Assembly (NCBI RefSeq): GCF_001514205.1
Contig: NZ_KQ948778.1
Location: 217,178 to 281,177 of the forward strand
Direction: 5' to 3'
Length of the DNA: 64,000 nucleotides
Source of the DNA: Streptomyces griseoruber
GTDB lineage: Bacteria > Actinomycetota > Actinomycetes > Streptomycetales > Streptomycetaceae
This document shows positions 19,030-27,734 of this stretch, one piece after another. Below the pieces are notes generated by a model. It was given only the letters and a program-made list of their open reading frames with translations. It made no database searches and was not told the origin of the DNA. Both the position numbers and the translations under genes were made by a program. Every line of letters starts with the position of its first letter. The first letter of the stretch is position 1.

Positions 19030-19557
19030 TCAGATCCCGTCGCCTCTCGCCCGGCGATGCAGGAGCCAGGTACCGCCCGCGGCGGCGACGGCGAGTGCCG
19101 TCACGCCGGCCGCGGTCTGCACGGGGTCGGGGCCGAGTGCGCCGCCGACCCCCGTCTTCACACTTCCGTGCGGGGCCACCGGCCGCCGCGCCGAGGCCAG
19201 TGTCACCACCAGGTCCCCGGTGAGCCGCCGGCCGCCCCGCGCGCACTGCGCGACGATCTCGTACGTCCCGGGCTGCGCGCTCGGCGGCACCCGGAACTCC
19301 CCGGTCGCCTTGCCCCGCTGTGCGCCCGGCACAAGGGTGAACCGCCCGGCGCCCACCGCGCCCGCGTCGCCCGCCGCCGTCCCGTCCGCCCCGCACGCCG
19401 AGGTGTTCACCGTGACCGGGTCGCCGGGGACGACCCCGACGGGGTGGATCTCCAGGTTCGTGCCCGCGTCCCGCGCGCCGTACGCCGGAACGGCGATCCC
19501 GCCCGCGGCGGCGACGGCGAGCGCGGTGCCGGTCACCAGACGGGTGGTACGTCGCAT
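19030..19557 (-). CDS. Secreted, C-terminally membrane-anchored protein beside the sortase
   Basis: 175 residues. Sec signal peptide (MRRTTRLVTGTALAVAAAGG, cleavage near residue 28). An extracellular beta-rich domain follows with one Cys pair (TSACGADG and EIVAQCARGG) and a GTYEI strand pattern like Ig-type domains. Then comes a Gly-rich linker (GSVKTGVGGALGPD), a hydrophobic helix (TAAGVTALAVAAAGGTWLL) and a positive tail (HRRARGDGI). This is the layout of a sortase substrate but no LPxTG or LAxTG motif precedes the helix. It is adjacent to and co-directional with the sortase gene, with about 130 bases between them. Function unknown. Confidence 0.82.
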   Translation of the reverse strand: MRRTTRLVTGTALAVAAAGGIAVPAYGARDAGTNLEIHPVGVVPGDPVTVNTSACGADGTAAGDAGAVGAGRFTLVPGAQRGKATGEFRVPPSAQPGTYEIVAQCARGGRRLTGDLVVTLASARRPVAPHGSVKTGVGGALGPDPVQTAAGVTALAVAAAGGTWLLHRRARGDGI

Positions 19558-19785
19558 CGGTGCTCCCTCGCAGCGCCTCGGATCGCGTCCCTGTCCTTCC
19601 GAGGTAAGTCCCCGCACGGCGGGCGCGCCCCCTGAAGGGGCGTCAGGAATGGGATGAACGGGTGTCGGGGCGCACCGGGAGCGGGTCGGGCGGGCGGCCG
19701 TTTCGGCAGGTCACCGGGGTGGGTGCGGCGGGTGGGAGGAGGGCGGCGGAAAAGGTGCCGCGAGGGGGTGTGAACGGGTGACCGG

Positions 19786-20220
19786 TCAGCGGCGGGCCGG
19801 CCAGTCGCCGCCCGCCAGACGTTCGCCCCGCGCCCGCAGCCGGGCGGCCACCGCCGGGGCCGCCACGTAGACCCAGGCCCGCACCGGGCCCTCGCCCGTC
19901 GTCACCTCGCGGACCACCCGTTCGTACAGGCTGCGCGGATCGCCCGGTGTGTACTCCTCCAGCCGGTCCAGTTCGGCGAGCAGCCGCTCGTAGGTCTCGG
20001 GGCGGGCGGTGACGAGGTCGCCGGTGACGGTCCCGCCGGGTTCCTCGACCGCGTAGGGGTAGCCGGGGCCGTCGTAGAGCACCGCGTCCGTCAGCCGGGC
20101 CGGTTGCTCGCGCAGGGTGCGGCCGCGCAGGAAGAGGCCGTGGTTGACCTCGCCGGGGCGCAGGGTGCCGTAGACGAAGAACGGCAGCTGGGGCCCGGTC
20201 GGGGCGGTCGGGTTGCGCAC
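19786..20220 (-). CDS. Gamma-glutamylcyclotransferase-fold protein (AIG2/GGCT-like)
   Basis: About 144 residues. The family signature FFVYGTLRPGE lies near the start, followed by VLYDGPGYPYAVEEPG, TVTGDLVTARPETYERLLAELDRLEEY and YERVVREVTTGEGPVRAWVYV. The acid residue expected for catalysis lies in the LEEYTPG region. Members release 5-oxoproline from gamma-glutamyl amines or peptides; the substrate here is not predictable. The start is uncertain: GTG at 20220 (VRNPTAPTGPQ) fits the family N-terminus, while another GTG at 20265 would add an Arg-rich stretch. A gap of about 230 bp separates it from the neighbouring secreted-protein gene, with no obvious functional link. Confidence 0.85.
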   Translation of the reverse strand: MRNPTAPTGPQLPFFVYGTLRPGEVNHGLFLRGRTLREQPARLTDAVLYDGPGYPYAVEEPGGTVTGDLVTARPETYERLLAELDRLEEYTPGDPRSLYERVVREVTTGEGPVRAWVYVAAPAVAARLRARGERLAGGDWPARR

Positions 20221-20290
20221 GGCGACGATTGTCTCCCGTGCGTGCCCCCTTCGTCGCCTTCTCACGGCTTCGGCGCGAAGGCGCTATGGA

Positions 20291-20304
20291 CATGACTTGT
20301 CATG
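20291..20304. promoter_or_regulatory. Perfect 14-bp palindrome upstream of the metalloprotease gene
   Basis: CATGACTTGTCATG has 6-base arms around TT and lies about 210 bases before the protease start codon, between it and the divergent GGCT-fold gene. It resembles an operator. I do not know the protein that would bind it. Confidence 0.45.
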
Positions 20305-20324
20305 CCCCCTTAAATCTCAGGACG

Positions 20325-20453
20325 GCATCAGGCACAGCACAGCCTCAGGCACCGCTTTCAGGCACGACCTCAGGCACCGCTTTCAGGCACGACCTCAGGC
20401 ACGACCTCAGGCACGACCTCAGGCACGACCTCAGGCACGCCCCTCAGGCACCA
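20325..20453 (+). repeat. 12-bp tandem repeats upstream of the metalloprotease gene
   Basis: About ten copies of a CTCAGGCACGAC-like unit, including a larger 24-bp period (CTCAGGCACC then GCTTTCAGGCACGAC) near the left side. They fill most of the leader between the palindrome and the start codon. The phase could be read as Arg-Pro-Gln-Ala repeats but no start or family supports translation. Confidence 0.8.
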
Positions 20454-20512
20454 CCTCTGCGCACCCCCACACGCGCCCCCACGGCGCCCTTCCGAGGAGA
20501 CCGAGCAGACTG

Positions 20513-22159
20513 ATGAGTCGGATACGGCAGCACGTCCGAGGTTCCCGTCTCGCCACCGCCGGCATCGCCGTCACCACGGCGACCCTGCTGGCCGCCGTAC
20601 TCTCCCCGGCCGCCGACGCGGCCGGCAGGCCCACCCGCGCCACCGCGCTCGACCACGCCGCGGCCGCCCTCGCCGAGCACGCCGCGAGCCTGGGGCTGAC
20701 CGCCACCCAGGACACCGCCGTCCGGGACGTCGTCATCGACAAGGACGGCACCCAGCACGTCCGCTACGACCGCACTTACCGCGAACTCCCCGTCCTGGGC
20801 GGTGACTTCGTCGTCCACTTGGCGCCCGACGGCACCTACCGCAGTGCGAACCGGGCGACACGGGCGGCGATCTCGCTGTCGACCATCACCCCGAAGCTCT
20901 CCGCGTCCAGGGCCGCCGACGCCGCCGTGAACGCCCTGCGCGCGGCCAACCTCGGCGAGACCCTCAAGCAGGTCAAGGCCAAGCCGCAGCTCGTCGTCGA
21001 CGCCCTGCACGGCACCCCGAAGCTGGCCTGGCGCACCGACGCCGTCGGCCTGGACTCCCTCGGCAACCCCGTCGCCCGCACGGTGCTGACCGACGCGCGC
21101 ACCGGCGCCCGGATCGACGCCTGGGACTCCATCGAGACGGTGACGGGCGACGGCCGGTCCCTGTACGGCGGCACGGTTCCGCTGGAGACGACGCTCTCGG
21201 GATCGACGTACCAGCTCAAGGACCCGAACCGCGGGAACACGTACACCGGTGACGCGGCGAACAAGACCGACCTGTGCATCTTCGGCATCTGCATCAGCCG
21301 TGCCCCGGCGACGCTGTTCACCGACACCGACAACCACTGGGGCACGGGCACCACGTCCGACCGCTCCACGGCCGCGGTCGACGCGCAGTACGGCACCAAC
21401 GTGACCTGGGACTACTACAAGAACGTCCACGGCCGCAACGGCATCGGCAACGACGGCAAGGGCTCCTACAACCGCGTCCACTACGGCAACAGCTACAACA
21501 ACGCCTTCTGGGACGACAGCTGCTTCTGCATGACCTACGGCGACGGCGACGGCACCCAGCTCGGCCCGCTGGTCGGGCTGGACGTGGCGGGCCACGAGAT
21601 GTCCCACGGCGTGACGTCGAAGTCCGCCAACCTGACCTACTCCGGCGAGTCCGGCGGCCTGAACGAGGCCACCTCCGACATCTTCGGCAGCCTGGTCGAG
21701 TTCTACGCCAACAACTCCTCCGACGCCGGCGACTATCTGATCGGCGAGAAGATCGTCCGCTCCGGCTTCGGCCGGGACGCCCTGCGCTACATGGACAAGC
21801 CGAGCAAGGACGGCAGCTCCGCCGACTACTGGAGCAGCTCGGTCGGCAACCTCGACGTCCACTACTCCTCCGGCGTCGCCAACCACTTCGCCTATCTGCT
21901 GGCGGAGGGCAGCGGCTCCAAGACCATCAACGGCGTCACCTACAACTCCCCGACGTACAACGGCTCCACGGTCACCGGGATCGGCCGGGACAAGCTGGGC
22001 GCCATCTGGTACCGGGCGCTGACGGTCTACATGACCTCGTCCACGAACTACGCGGGCGCCCGGACGGCGACCCTCAACGCCGCCCGTGACCTCTACGGCT
22101 CCGGCAGCACGGAGTACAACGCGGTCGCCGCCGCCTGGACCGCGGTGAACGTGAACTGA
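20513..22159 (+). CDS. Secreted neutral metalloprotease, thermolysin family (M4)
   Basis: 548 residues. Signal peptide (residues 1 to about 40, Ala-rich, ending PAADAAG), an FTP/PepSY-type propeptide (about 45-225, with VLGGDFVVHLAPDG), then the M4 catalytic domain. Zinc and catalytic residues: HEMSH with His361, Glu362 and His365, third ligand Glu385 in GGLNEATSD, and the proton-donor His in NLDVHYSSGVANHF. A Cys pair in LCIFGICI and another in DSCFCM suggest disulfides. Length is normal for Streptomyces M4 enzymes without C-terminal binding domains. GAGGAGA lies about 13 bases before the ATG, a rather long spacing. It is exported and degrades external protein. Confidence 0.96.
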   Translation: MSRIRQHVRGSRLATAGIAVTTATLLAAVLSPAADAAGRPTRATALDHAAAALAEHAASLGLTATQDTAVRDVVIDKDGTQHVRYDRTYRELPVLGGDFVVHLAPDGTYRSANRATRAAISLSTITPKLSASRAADAAVNALRAANLGETLKQVKAKPQLVVDALHGTPKLAWRTDAVGLDSLGNPVARTVLTDARTGARIDAWDSIETVTGDGRSLYGGTVPLETTLSGSTYQLKDPNRGNTYTGDAANKTDLCIFGICISRAPATLFTDTDNHWGTGTTSDRSTAAVDAQYGTNVTWDYYKNVHGRNGIGNDGKGSYNRVHYGNSYNNAFWDDSCFCMTYGDGDGTQLGPLVGLDVAGHEMSHGVTSKSANLTYSGESGGLNEATSDIFGSLVEFYANNSSDAGDYLIGEKIVRSGFGRDALRYMDKPSKDGSSADYWSSSVGNLDVHYSSGVANHFAYLLAEGSGSKTINGVTYNSPTYNGSTVTGIGRDKLGAIWYRALTVYMTSSTNYAGARTATLNAARDLYGSGSTEYNAVAAAWTAVNVN

Positions 22160-22320
22160 GCACAGGGACACGGCCGTTCGGTCGGGTCCGGTGTGCGGGA
22201 GGCGCGTGCAGCGCGTGAAGAGGGCGTGAAAGCCACTCGCTTTCCCGCACACCGCCCGCCCGGTTAGGCTCCCTGCGCGCACGACCGGCGCGACCAGGGG
22301 GAACCGGGGGTAACAGGGAC

Positions 22321-23061
22321 ATGACCGAGGAAGCCGGAAGAGTCACGGCGGCTGAGCGGGGCCCGAACGCCTGGGTGCAGGTCATCTCGGCGTTCGTGGT
22401 GGTGGCGGCGCTGGCGGGGGGCCTGTGGAAGTACCAGAAGGACAACGGCACGCAGGGGAGCGGCGCCGCCGTGCCCGCCGGACCGATCTCCTGCTCGTCG
22501 GCGACGCCCACGGGGGTGCCGACGATGGTGCGGGCGGGCGTGAGGTACGTCTCCGCCAACCGGCTCTGCCAGGCGCTGAACCGCCCCGACCTGGCCGCAC
22601 TGCTCGGCACCCCGGGGGAGCGGGCGCTGTCGTACGGCGGCGACGACGACTCCGTCACCCTGGGCGGCAGTGACGTCCCCGCCCCCGAGATGAACGTCAC
22701 GCTGCCGACGTACTCCGTCCAGCTCTCGGCGTCCTTCGATCACTTCGCGGTCAAGGACATGGCCGACCTGCTGGGCGGCGACGCCCACGAGCGGACCTTC
22801 CTCGGGCGCCCGGCGGTGCTGTACTCGGACCGGACGTACGCCTTCTTCTTCGGTATCCGTCCCGCCGAGGGCAGTGCCTCCAGCGCGCCCAGCCACCCCA
22901 CCCGCAGACTCGTCGTCGCCCGGGACCCGAAGGACGGCGGCGGCTCCTACGACATCGCCCTGTGGCGCCAGGACTCCGAGCGCCCGGACGACGCGGTGCT
23001 CCTCCGGCTCGCCGCGCGGATCCTGCCGACCCTTCCGGGGTGGGGCGGCTCCGGTTCCTGA
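22321..23061 (+). CDS. Membrane-anchored protein of unknown function (DUF6215-like)
   Basis: 246 residues. A short cytosolic N-terminus, one membrane helix (VISAFVVVAALAGGLWKY, residues about 21-38), then an extracellular domain of about 200 residues with a Cys pair (ISCSSATPTG and NRLCQALNRPDLAALLGTP). The NRLCxALNRPDLAxLLGTP block and the layout recall actinobacterial lipoprotein-like DUF families; my recall of DUF6215 is tentative. It stands alone between the protease and an MFS gene and ends at a bidirectional terminator. No catalytic motif is visible. Confidence 0.75.
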   Translation: MTEEAGRVTAAERGPNAWVQVISAFVVVAALAGGLWKYQKDNGTQGSGAAVPAGPISCSSATPTGVPTMVRAGVRYVSANRLCQALNRPDLAALLGTPGERALSYGGDDDSVTLGGSDVPAPEMNVTLPTYSVQLSASFDHFAVKDMADLLGGDAHERTFLGRPAVLYSDRTYAFFFGIRPAEGSASSAPSHPTRRLVVARDPKDGGGSYDIALWRQDSERPDDAVLLRLAARILPTLPGWGGSGS

Positions 23062-23071
23062 CGCACCCAGG

Positions 23072-23112
23072 CCGGGAGGGCCGGCACCCCGTGCGGGTGC
23101 CGGCCCTCCCGG
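23072..23112. terminator. Perfect long hairpin, bidirectional terminator
   Basis: A 19-bp perfect stem, CCGGGAGGGCCGGCACCCC, around a GTGC loop, between two convergent genes (membrane protein and MFS pump). It can serve both strands. Confidence 0.9.
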
Positions 23113-23121
23113 TGGCGGTGC

Positions 23122-24660
23122 TCAGGCCGCCCCCTCCCGCTCCCGCGGCGCGGCCGCCCCCTCCCGCTCCCGCGGCGCGGGCGCCTCCGGCTGTTCCCGC
23201 TGTCCCCGCCCGGGGTCCCGCATCACCAGCGCCGCCAGGACCGCGGCCGCCAGGGCGCCGATCGCGCTGACCGTGAAGGTCGTGCTCATCGACGCGGTGA
23301 AGGCCTCACGGGCCGCGCGGACCAGCTCCGGGTCGCCGTTCGCCGTCGCCATGGCGCCGGCGATCGAGTGCCGGGCGGTCTCGGGGGTGCCGGCCGGCAT
23401 CCGCTCGGTGTAGCCGCCGGCGAGGAGGGAGCCGAGGATCGCGATGCCGAGGGCGGTGCCGGCCTGCTGGACGGTGTCGTTCAGGGCCGAGCCGACGCCC
23501 GCCTTGTCCTCGGGGATGGTGCCCATCAGCGCGCCCACCGCGGCCGGCATCGCCATGCCCGCGCCGAAGCCGAGCAGGCCCAGGGCGACGGCGGGGACGG
23601 TGAAGCCCGAGCCGGCGTCGACCGTGGTCAGCAGGGCGAAGCAGGCGACCATCACCAGCAGGCCGGCGAGGACGACGAACCGGTTGCCGATCTTCACCGC
23701 CAGCTTCACGCCCAGTCCGTTGCCGACCAGCGCGGCGACGGCGAGGGGCAGGAAGGCGAGGCCCGCCCTGACGGGGGAGTAGCCGAGGACGAACTGCAGA
23801 TACTGGGTGAGGACCAGCAGCAGGCCGCCGTTGCCGATCTGGACGAGCGCCAGCGACAGCGAACCGCCGCTGAAGTCGCGGTGCTTGAACAGGACCAGCG
23901 GGACCATGGGTGTCTTCGTGACGTTCTCCCAGATCACGAAGCCGGCCAGGGTGAGGACGGCCACGGCGAGGCTGAGGGCGGAGCGGCCGCCGAAGGCCCC
24001 GTGCTGCGGGATCTCGATGATCCACCAGACCAGTGAGGTCATCCCGGCCGCGGAGAGCACGGCACCCAGCGGGTCCGGCTTCTGCCACGGCGCCCGCGAC
24101 TCCGGCATCAGGACCACACCGGCGACGAGGGCCAGGGCGACGACCGGGACGTTCAGGAAGAAGATCGAGTGCCAGGAGAAGTGGTCGATCAGGACGCCGC
24201 CCAGCACCGGACTGCCGACCAGACCGAGCATCGACACCGAACCCCAGGCCGCCATGGCCCTGCCCCGCTCCTCCTCGTCGAAGACGGTGATGAGGATCGA
24301 GAGCGTGGACGGCATGATCAGCGCGCCGCCCACCCCCATCGCGGTGCGGACGGCGATCACCTCGCCGGGGCTGGTGCCGACCGTCGCCGCCAGGGAGGCG
24401 GCCCCGAAGAGCACCAGGCCGATCAGCATCACCCGCCGACGGCCGAACCGGTCGCCGAGGCTGCCCGAGGTGAGCAGGAGGCCCGCGAAGACCAGGATGT
24501 AGGAGTCGAGGATCCACTGGGTGTCCTGGGCGCTCGCCCCGAGGTCCTCGGTCATCGAGGGCACCGCGACGGTCAGCGCCATGCTGTCGATCGTCAGGAC
24601 CAGCGTGCTCAGGCACAGCACGACGAGGATCCACCAGCGGCGTGGATTGCGGCTTTCCAT
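23122..24660 (-). CDS. MFS drug:proton antiporter, DHA2 (14-helix) family
   Basis: 512 residues. Integral membrane exporter with 14 predicted helices. DHA2 marks: WILVVLCLSTLVLTIDSMALTV (helix 1 with Asp), the loop 2-3 signature GSLGDRFGRRRVMLIG, and motif C GLVGSPVLGGVLIDHFSWHSIFFLNVP. The C-terminal cytosolic tail contains a duplicated REREGAAAP segment. The start at 24660 matches the family; longer frames run into the promoter. The divergent TetR gene and shared half-sites in the 149-bp gap suggest induction by the exported compound, a typical resistance pair. Confidence 0.94.
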   Translation of the reverse strand: MESRNPRRWWILVVLCLSTLVLTIDSMALTVAVPSMTEDLGASAQDTQWILDSYILVFAGLLLTSGSLGDRFGRRRVMLIGLVLFGAASLAATVGTSPGEVIAVRTAMGVGGALIMPSTLSILITVFDEEERGRAMAAWGSVSMLGLVGSPVLGGVLIDHFSWHSIFFLNVPVVALALVAGVVLMPESRAPWQKPDPLGAVLSAAGMTSLVWWIIEIPQHGAFGGRSALSLAVAVLTLAGFVIWENVTKTPMVPLVLFKHRDFSGGSLSLALVQIGNGGLLLVLTQYLQFVLGYSPVRAGLAFLPLAVAALVGNGLGVKLAVKIGNRFVVLAGLLVMVACFALLTTVDAGSGFTVPAVALGLLGFGAGMAMPAAVGALMGTIPEDKAGVGSALNDTVQQAGTALGIAILGSLLAGGYTERMPAGTPETARHSIAGAMATANGDPELVRAAREAFTASMSTTFTVSAIGALAAAVLAALVMRDPGRGQREQPEAPAPREREGAAAPREREGAA

Positions 24661-24687
24661 GGACGTCGGGTCCCTTCCCGTCGGAGA

Positions 24688-24763
24688 TGCGTACAGCGTT
24701 CCGTGCGATGCGAACACTGTACGCACAGCGGAACGGTGTGCGCAATCCTTGAACTCTGTACGC
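24688..24763. promoter_or_regulatory. Operator region between the MFS pump and TetR genes
   Basis: TGCGTACAG (24688-24696) and CTGTACGCA (24717-24725) are perfect 9-base inverted arms. A third half-site CTGTACGC lies at 24756-24763. Another inverted pair, CGTTCCG/CGGAACG, is nested around them. This fits a TetR operator covering both divergent promoters. Confidence 0.6.
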
Positions 24764-24809
24764 TGGAGGCGCACGACGTACGCCAGCCGACCGACCCCGG
24801 AGGGGACCC

Positions 24810-25547
24810 ATGGCCGCCGCCAGGACGAAGAACCCGAACCCCGTGCCCTCCGTCTGGACCCGGCACAAGCGTGAACCCGACCAGCCCTCGCTGAGCCGGG
24901 GCGCGATCGTCCGCGAGGCCGTCGCGATGCTGGACGCCGAGGGGATCGAGGCGCTGAGCATGCGCAAGCTCGGCGCCCGGCTGGGCGCGGGCGCGACCTC
25001 CCTGTACCGGCACGTGGCCACCAAGGACGAGCTGATGGAGCTGGCGGTGGACGAGGTCGCGGCCGAGGTGCACGTTCCGGCGATCGAGGGCGCCGACTGG
25101 CGTACGGCCGCCGCGGGGGCCGCCGCCTCCTTCCGGGCCACGGCCCTGCGGCACCCCTGGCTGTCCTCGGTCCTGGGGCAGGCGGGCCTCGCCTACCTCG
25201 GCCCCAACCTGATGACCTTCTCCGAGCGCCTCGCCGCCCTGTTCACGGCCGCCGGGTTCCCCGAGCCGGCCCGTGCGATCGACACCGTGCTGTCGTACGT
25301 CATCGGCATGAGCACCACCGAGGCCGCCTGGCTCACCACCGTCGCCCGGTCCGGCGAGAGCGAGGCCGACTTCATCGCCCGTCTGATGCCCGCCGCCCGC
25401 GAGGCCGCCGCGGGCCACGCCCACCTCGCCGACGGCTATGCGCAGGCCGCCGTCGCGACCGCCGACCCCGCCGCCCTGCGCGAGGAGAAGTTCCGCTACG
25501 GCCTGGAGACCGTCCTCGACGGCCTCGCCCTGCGGCTGCCGAAGTAG
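24810..25547 (+). CDS. TetR-family repressor divergent from the MFS pump
   Basis: 245 residues. The N-terminal helix-turn-helix reads SRGAIVREAVAMLDAEGIEALSMRKLGARLGAGATSLYRHV, typical of the TetR_C_1 (TetR/ActII-like) subgroup. The C-terminal ligand and dimer domain contains RHPWLSSVLG. An N-terminal extension of about 25 residues precedes the HTH, as in several Streptomyces pump repressors. It probably represses itself and the divergent MFS gene through the CTGTACGC half-sites. It converges on nasA with only 6 bases between stops. Confidence 0.93.
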   Translation: MAAARTKNPNPVPSVWTRHKREPDQPSLSRGAIVREAVAMLDAEGIEALSMRKLGARLGAGATSLYRHVATKDELMELAVDEVAAEVHVPAIEGADWRTAAAGAAASFRATALRHPWLSSVLGQAGLAYLGPNLMTFSERLAALFTAAGFPEPARAIDTVLSYVIGMSTTEAAWLTTVARSGESEADFIARLMPAAREAAAGHAHLADGYAQAAVATADPAALREEKFRYGLETVLDGLALRLPK

Positions 25548-25553
25548 CCCGCG

Positions 25554-27722
25554 CTACGGGGTCGCGATCTCCACCCGCACCGCGCACACCTTGAACTCCG
25601 GCATGCGCGAGGTCGGGTCCAGCGCCGGGTTGGTCAGGGTGTTGGCGCGGCCCTCACCCGGCCAGTGGAACGGCATGAAGACCGTGTCCGGGCGGATCCC
25701 GGTGGTGATGCGGGCGGGGGCCACGGCCCGGCCGCGCCGGGACACCACGGCCACCGGATCGCCCTCGGCCGCCCCGAGCCGCGCCGCGAGCCGGGGGTGC
25801 AGCTCCACGAACGGACCGGGCGCGGCGGCGTTCAGCTCGTCGACCCGGCGGGTCTGCGCACCGGACTGGTACTGCGAGACGACCCGGCCGGTGGTGAGGA
25901 GCACCGGGTATTCCTCGTCCGGCTCCTCGGCGGCCGGCCGGTGCGAGACGGGCACGAACCGCGCCCGGCCGTCGGGGGTCGCGAAACGGTCGAGGAAGAG
26001 GCGGGGGGTGCCGGGGTGCACCGCGGACGTGGATGCCGCGGACGTGGATGCCGCGGACGTGGATGCCGGAGAAGCGGATGCCGGAGAAGCGGATGCCGGA
26101 GAAGCGGATGCCGGGGCCGGCGTCGGGCACGGCCAGAACACGCCGTTCTCCTCCGCCAGCCGCCGGTAGGTGATCCCGGAGTAGTCCGCGATGCCGCCCG
26201 CGCTGGCCCGGCGCAGCTCCTCGAAGACCTCCTCGGGGTCGGTCGGGAACCCCTTCTCCACGCCCAGCCGGGCCGCCAGCTCGTGCAGGACCTCCAGATC
26301 GCTGCGGACGCCGTCGGGCGGGGTGAGCGCCTGCCGGCGCAGCAGCACCCGGCCTTCGAGGCTGGTCGTCGTGCCCGTCTCCTCCGCCCACTGGGTGACC
26401 GGCAGGACCACGTCCGCGAGGGCCGCCGTCTCCGACAACACCACATCGCAGACGGCGAGGAAGTCGAGGGATCCGATCCGCTCCTCGACATGCGCGGCCC
26501 GCGGCGCCGACACGATCGGGTTCGACCCCATCAGCAGCAGGGACTTCACGTCCGTACCGAGCGCGTCCAGCAGTTCGTACGCGCTGCGTCCCGGTCCGGG
26601 CAGTGTGTCGGGGTCCACGCCCCACACCTCGGCCACGTGCCGCCGCGCCGCGGGATCGTCCAGCTTGCGGTAGCCGGGCAGCTGGTCGGCCTTCTGACCG
26701 TGCTCGCGTCCGCCCTGCCCGTTGCCCTGGCCGGTGAGGCAGCCGTAGCCGGACAGCGGCCGGCCCGCGCGGCCCGTGGCCAGGCAGAGGTTGATCCAGG
26801 CGCCGACCGTGTCGGTGCCCTTGGACTGCTGCTCGGGTCCGCGCGCGGTGAGCACCATCGCGTTCTCCGGCTCGCAGAACAGCCGTACGACCTCGCGGAG
26901 CTCGGGAACGGACACCCCCGTGATCCGCTCCACGTACTCCGGCCAGTGCGCCATGGCGGCGGCGCGGGCGTCCTCCCAGCCCGTGGTGCGCGCGGCGACG
27001 TACTCCTCGTCGACCCGCCCCTCGGCGACGACGAGGTGCAGCAGTCCGAGCGCCAGCGCGAGGTCGGTCCCGGGCCTCGGCGCCAGATGCAGGTCGGCCT
27101 GCTCGGCGGTCCTCGTACGGCGCGGGTCGACGACGATCAGCGTGCCGCCGTTCTCCCGCAGTTCGTGGAAGAAGCGCAGGGAGGGCGGCATGGTCTCGGC
27201 GAGGTTCGACCCGACGAGGATCACGCATCCCGTGCGCGGGATGTCCTCCATCGGGAACGGCAGCCCCCGGTCCAGGCCGAACGCCTTGATGCCGCCCGCC
27301 GCCGCCGACGACATGCAGAAGCGGCCGTTGTAGTCGATCTGCGAGGTGCCGAGCACGACGCGCGCGAACTTGCCGAGCGCGTAGGCCTTCTCGTTCGTCA
27401 GCCCGCCCCCGCCGAACACCCCGAGCGCGTCGGCGCCGTACGTGGACCGTACGCGGGTCAGCTCGCGGGCGATCCGGTCCAGCGCCTCCTCCCAGGAGGC
27501 CGGCACGAGCGCGTCCCCGGAGCGCACCAGCGGCGAGGTCAGCCGGACGCCCGGGGCCAGCACCGCCGGCGCGGTGCGGCCCTTGCCGCACAGCGCGCCC
27601 CGGTTCACCGGGAAGTCCGGGCGCTCGACCACCTCGACGCCCCCCGTGGGCAGGGGCGACAGGGCCATCCCGCACTGCAGGGCGCAGTACGGGCAGTGGG
27701 TGGGCGTCGAGGTGGTCCGCAT
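25554..27722 (-). CDS. nasA: Assimilatory nitrate reductase catalytic subunit
   Basis: 722 residues. Molybdopterin-guanine-dinucleotide enzyme reducing nitrate to nitrite. The N-terminus has the [4Fe-4S] motif CPYCALQCGM ... LCGKG. The molybdopterin core includes GVFGGGGLTNEKAYALGKFARVVLG, YNGRFCMSSAA and ILVGSNLAETMPP, and a C-terminal MGD-binding barrel begins YPVLLTTGRV and ends WPGEGRANTLTNPA. A run of (PASAS)3 and (AASTS)3 interrupts the protein near residues 545-575, from a 15-bp tandem repeat, probably in a surface loop. There is no BFD or flavin domain, so an external donor is required. A GlnR-like box lies directly upstream. Confidence 0.94.
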   Translation of the reverse strand: MRTTSTPTHCPYCALQCGMALSPLPTGGVEVVERPDFPVNRGALCGKGRTAPAVLAPGVRLTSPLVRSGDALVPASWEEALDRIARELTRVRSTYGADALGVFGGGGLTNEKAYALGKFARVVLGTSQIDYNGRFCMSSAAAGGIKAFGLDRGLPFPMEDIPRTGCVILVGSNLAETMPPSLRFFHELRENGGTLIVVDPRRTRTAEQADLHLAPRPGTDLALALGLLHLVVAEGRVDEEYVAARTTGWEDARAAAMAHWPEYVERITGVSVPELREVVRLFCEPENAMVLTARGPEQQSKGTDTVGAWINLCLATGRAGRPLSGYGCLTGQGNGQGGREHGQKADQLPGYRKLDDPAARRHVAEVWGVDPDTLPGPGRSAYELLDALGTDVKSLLLMGSNPIVSAPRAAHVEERIGSLDFLAVCDVVLSETAALADVVLPVTQWAEETGTTTSLEGRVLLRRQALTPPDGVRSDLEVLHELAARLGVEKGFPTDPEEVFEELRRASAGGIADYSGITYRRLAEENGVFWPCPTPAPASASPASASPASASPASTSAASTSAASTSAVHPGTPRLFLDRFATPDGRARFVPVSHRPAAEEPDEEYPVLLTTGRVVSQYQSGAQTRRVDELNAAAPGPFVELHPRLAARLGAAEGDPVAVVSRRGRAVAPARITTGIRPDTVFMPFHWPGEGRANTLTNPALDPTSRMPEFKVCAVRVEIATP
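26027..26116 (-). repeat. Six tandem 15-bp in-frame repeats within nasA
   Basis: Three copies of GCCGCGGACGTGGAT followed by three of GCCGGAGAAGCGGAT (plus strand), encoding the low-complexity Ala/Ser/Thr/Pro linker. Copies within each set look identical, implying recent expansion without frame loss. Confidence 0.88.
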
Positions 27723-27734
27723 GCGGTTCAGCGT

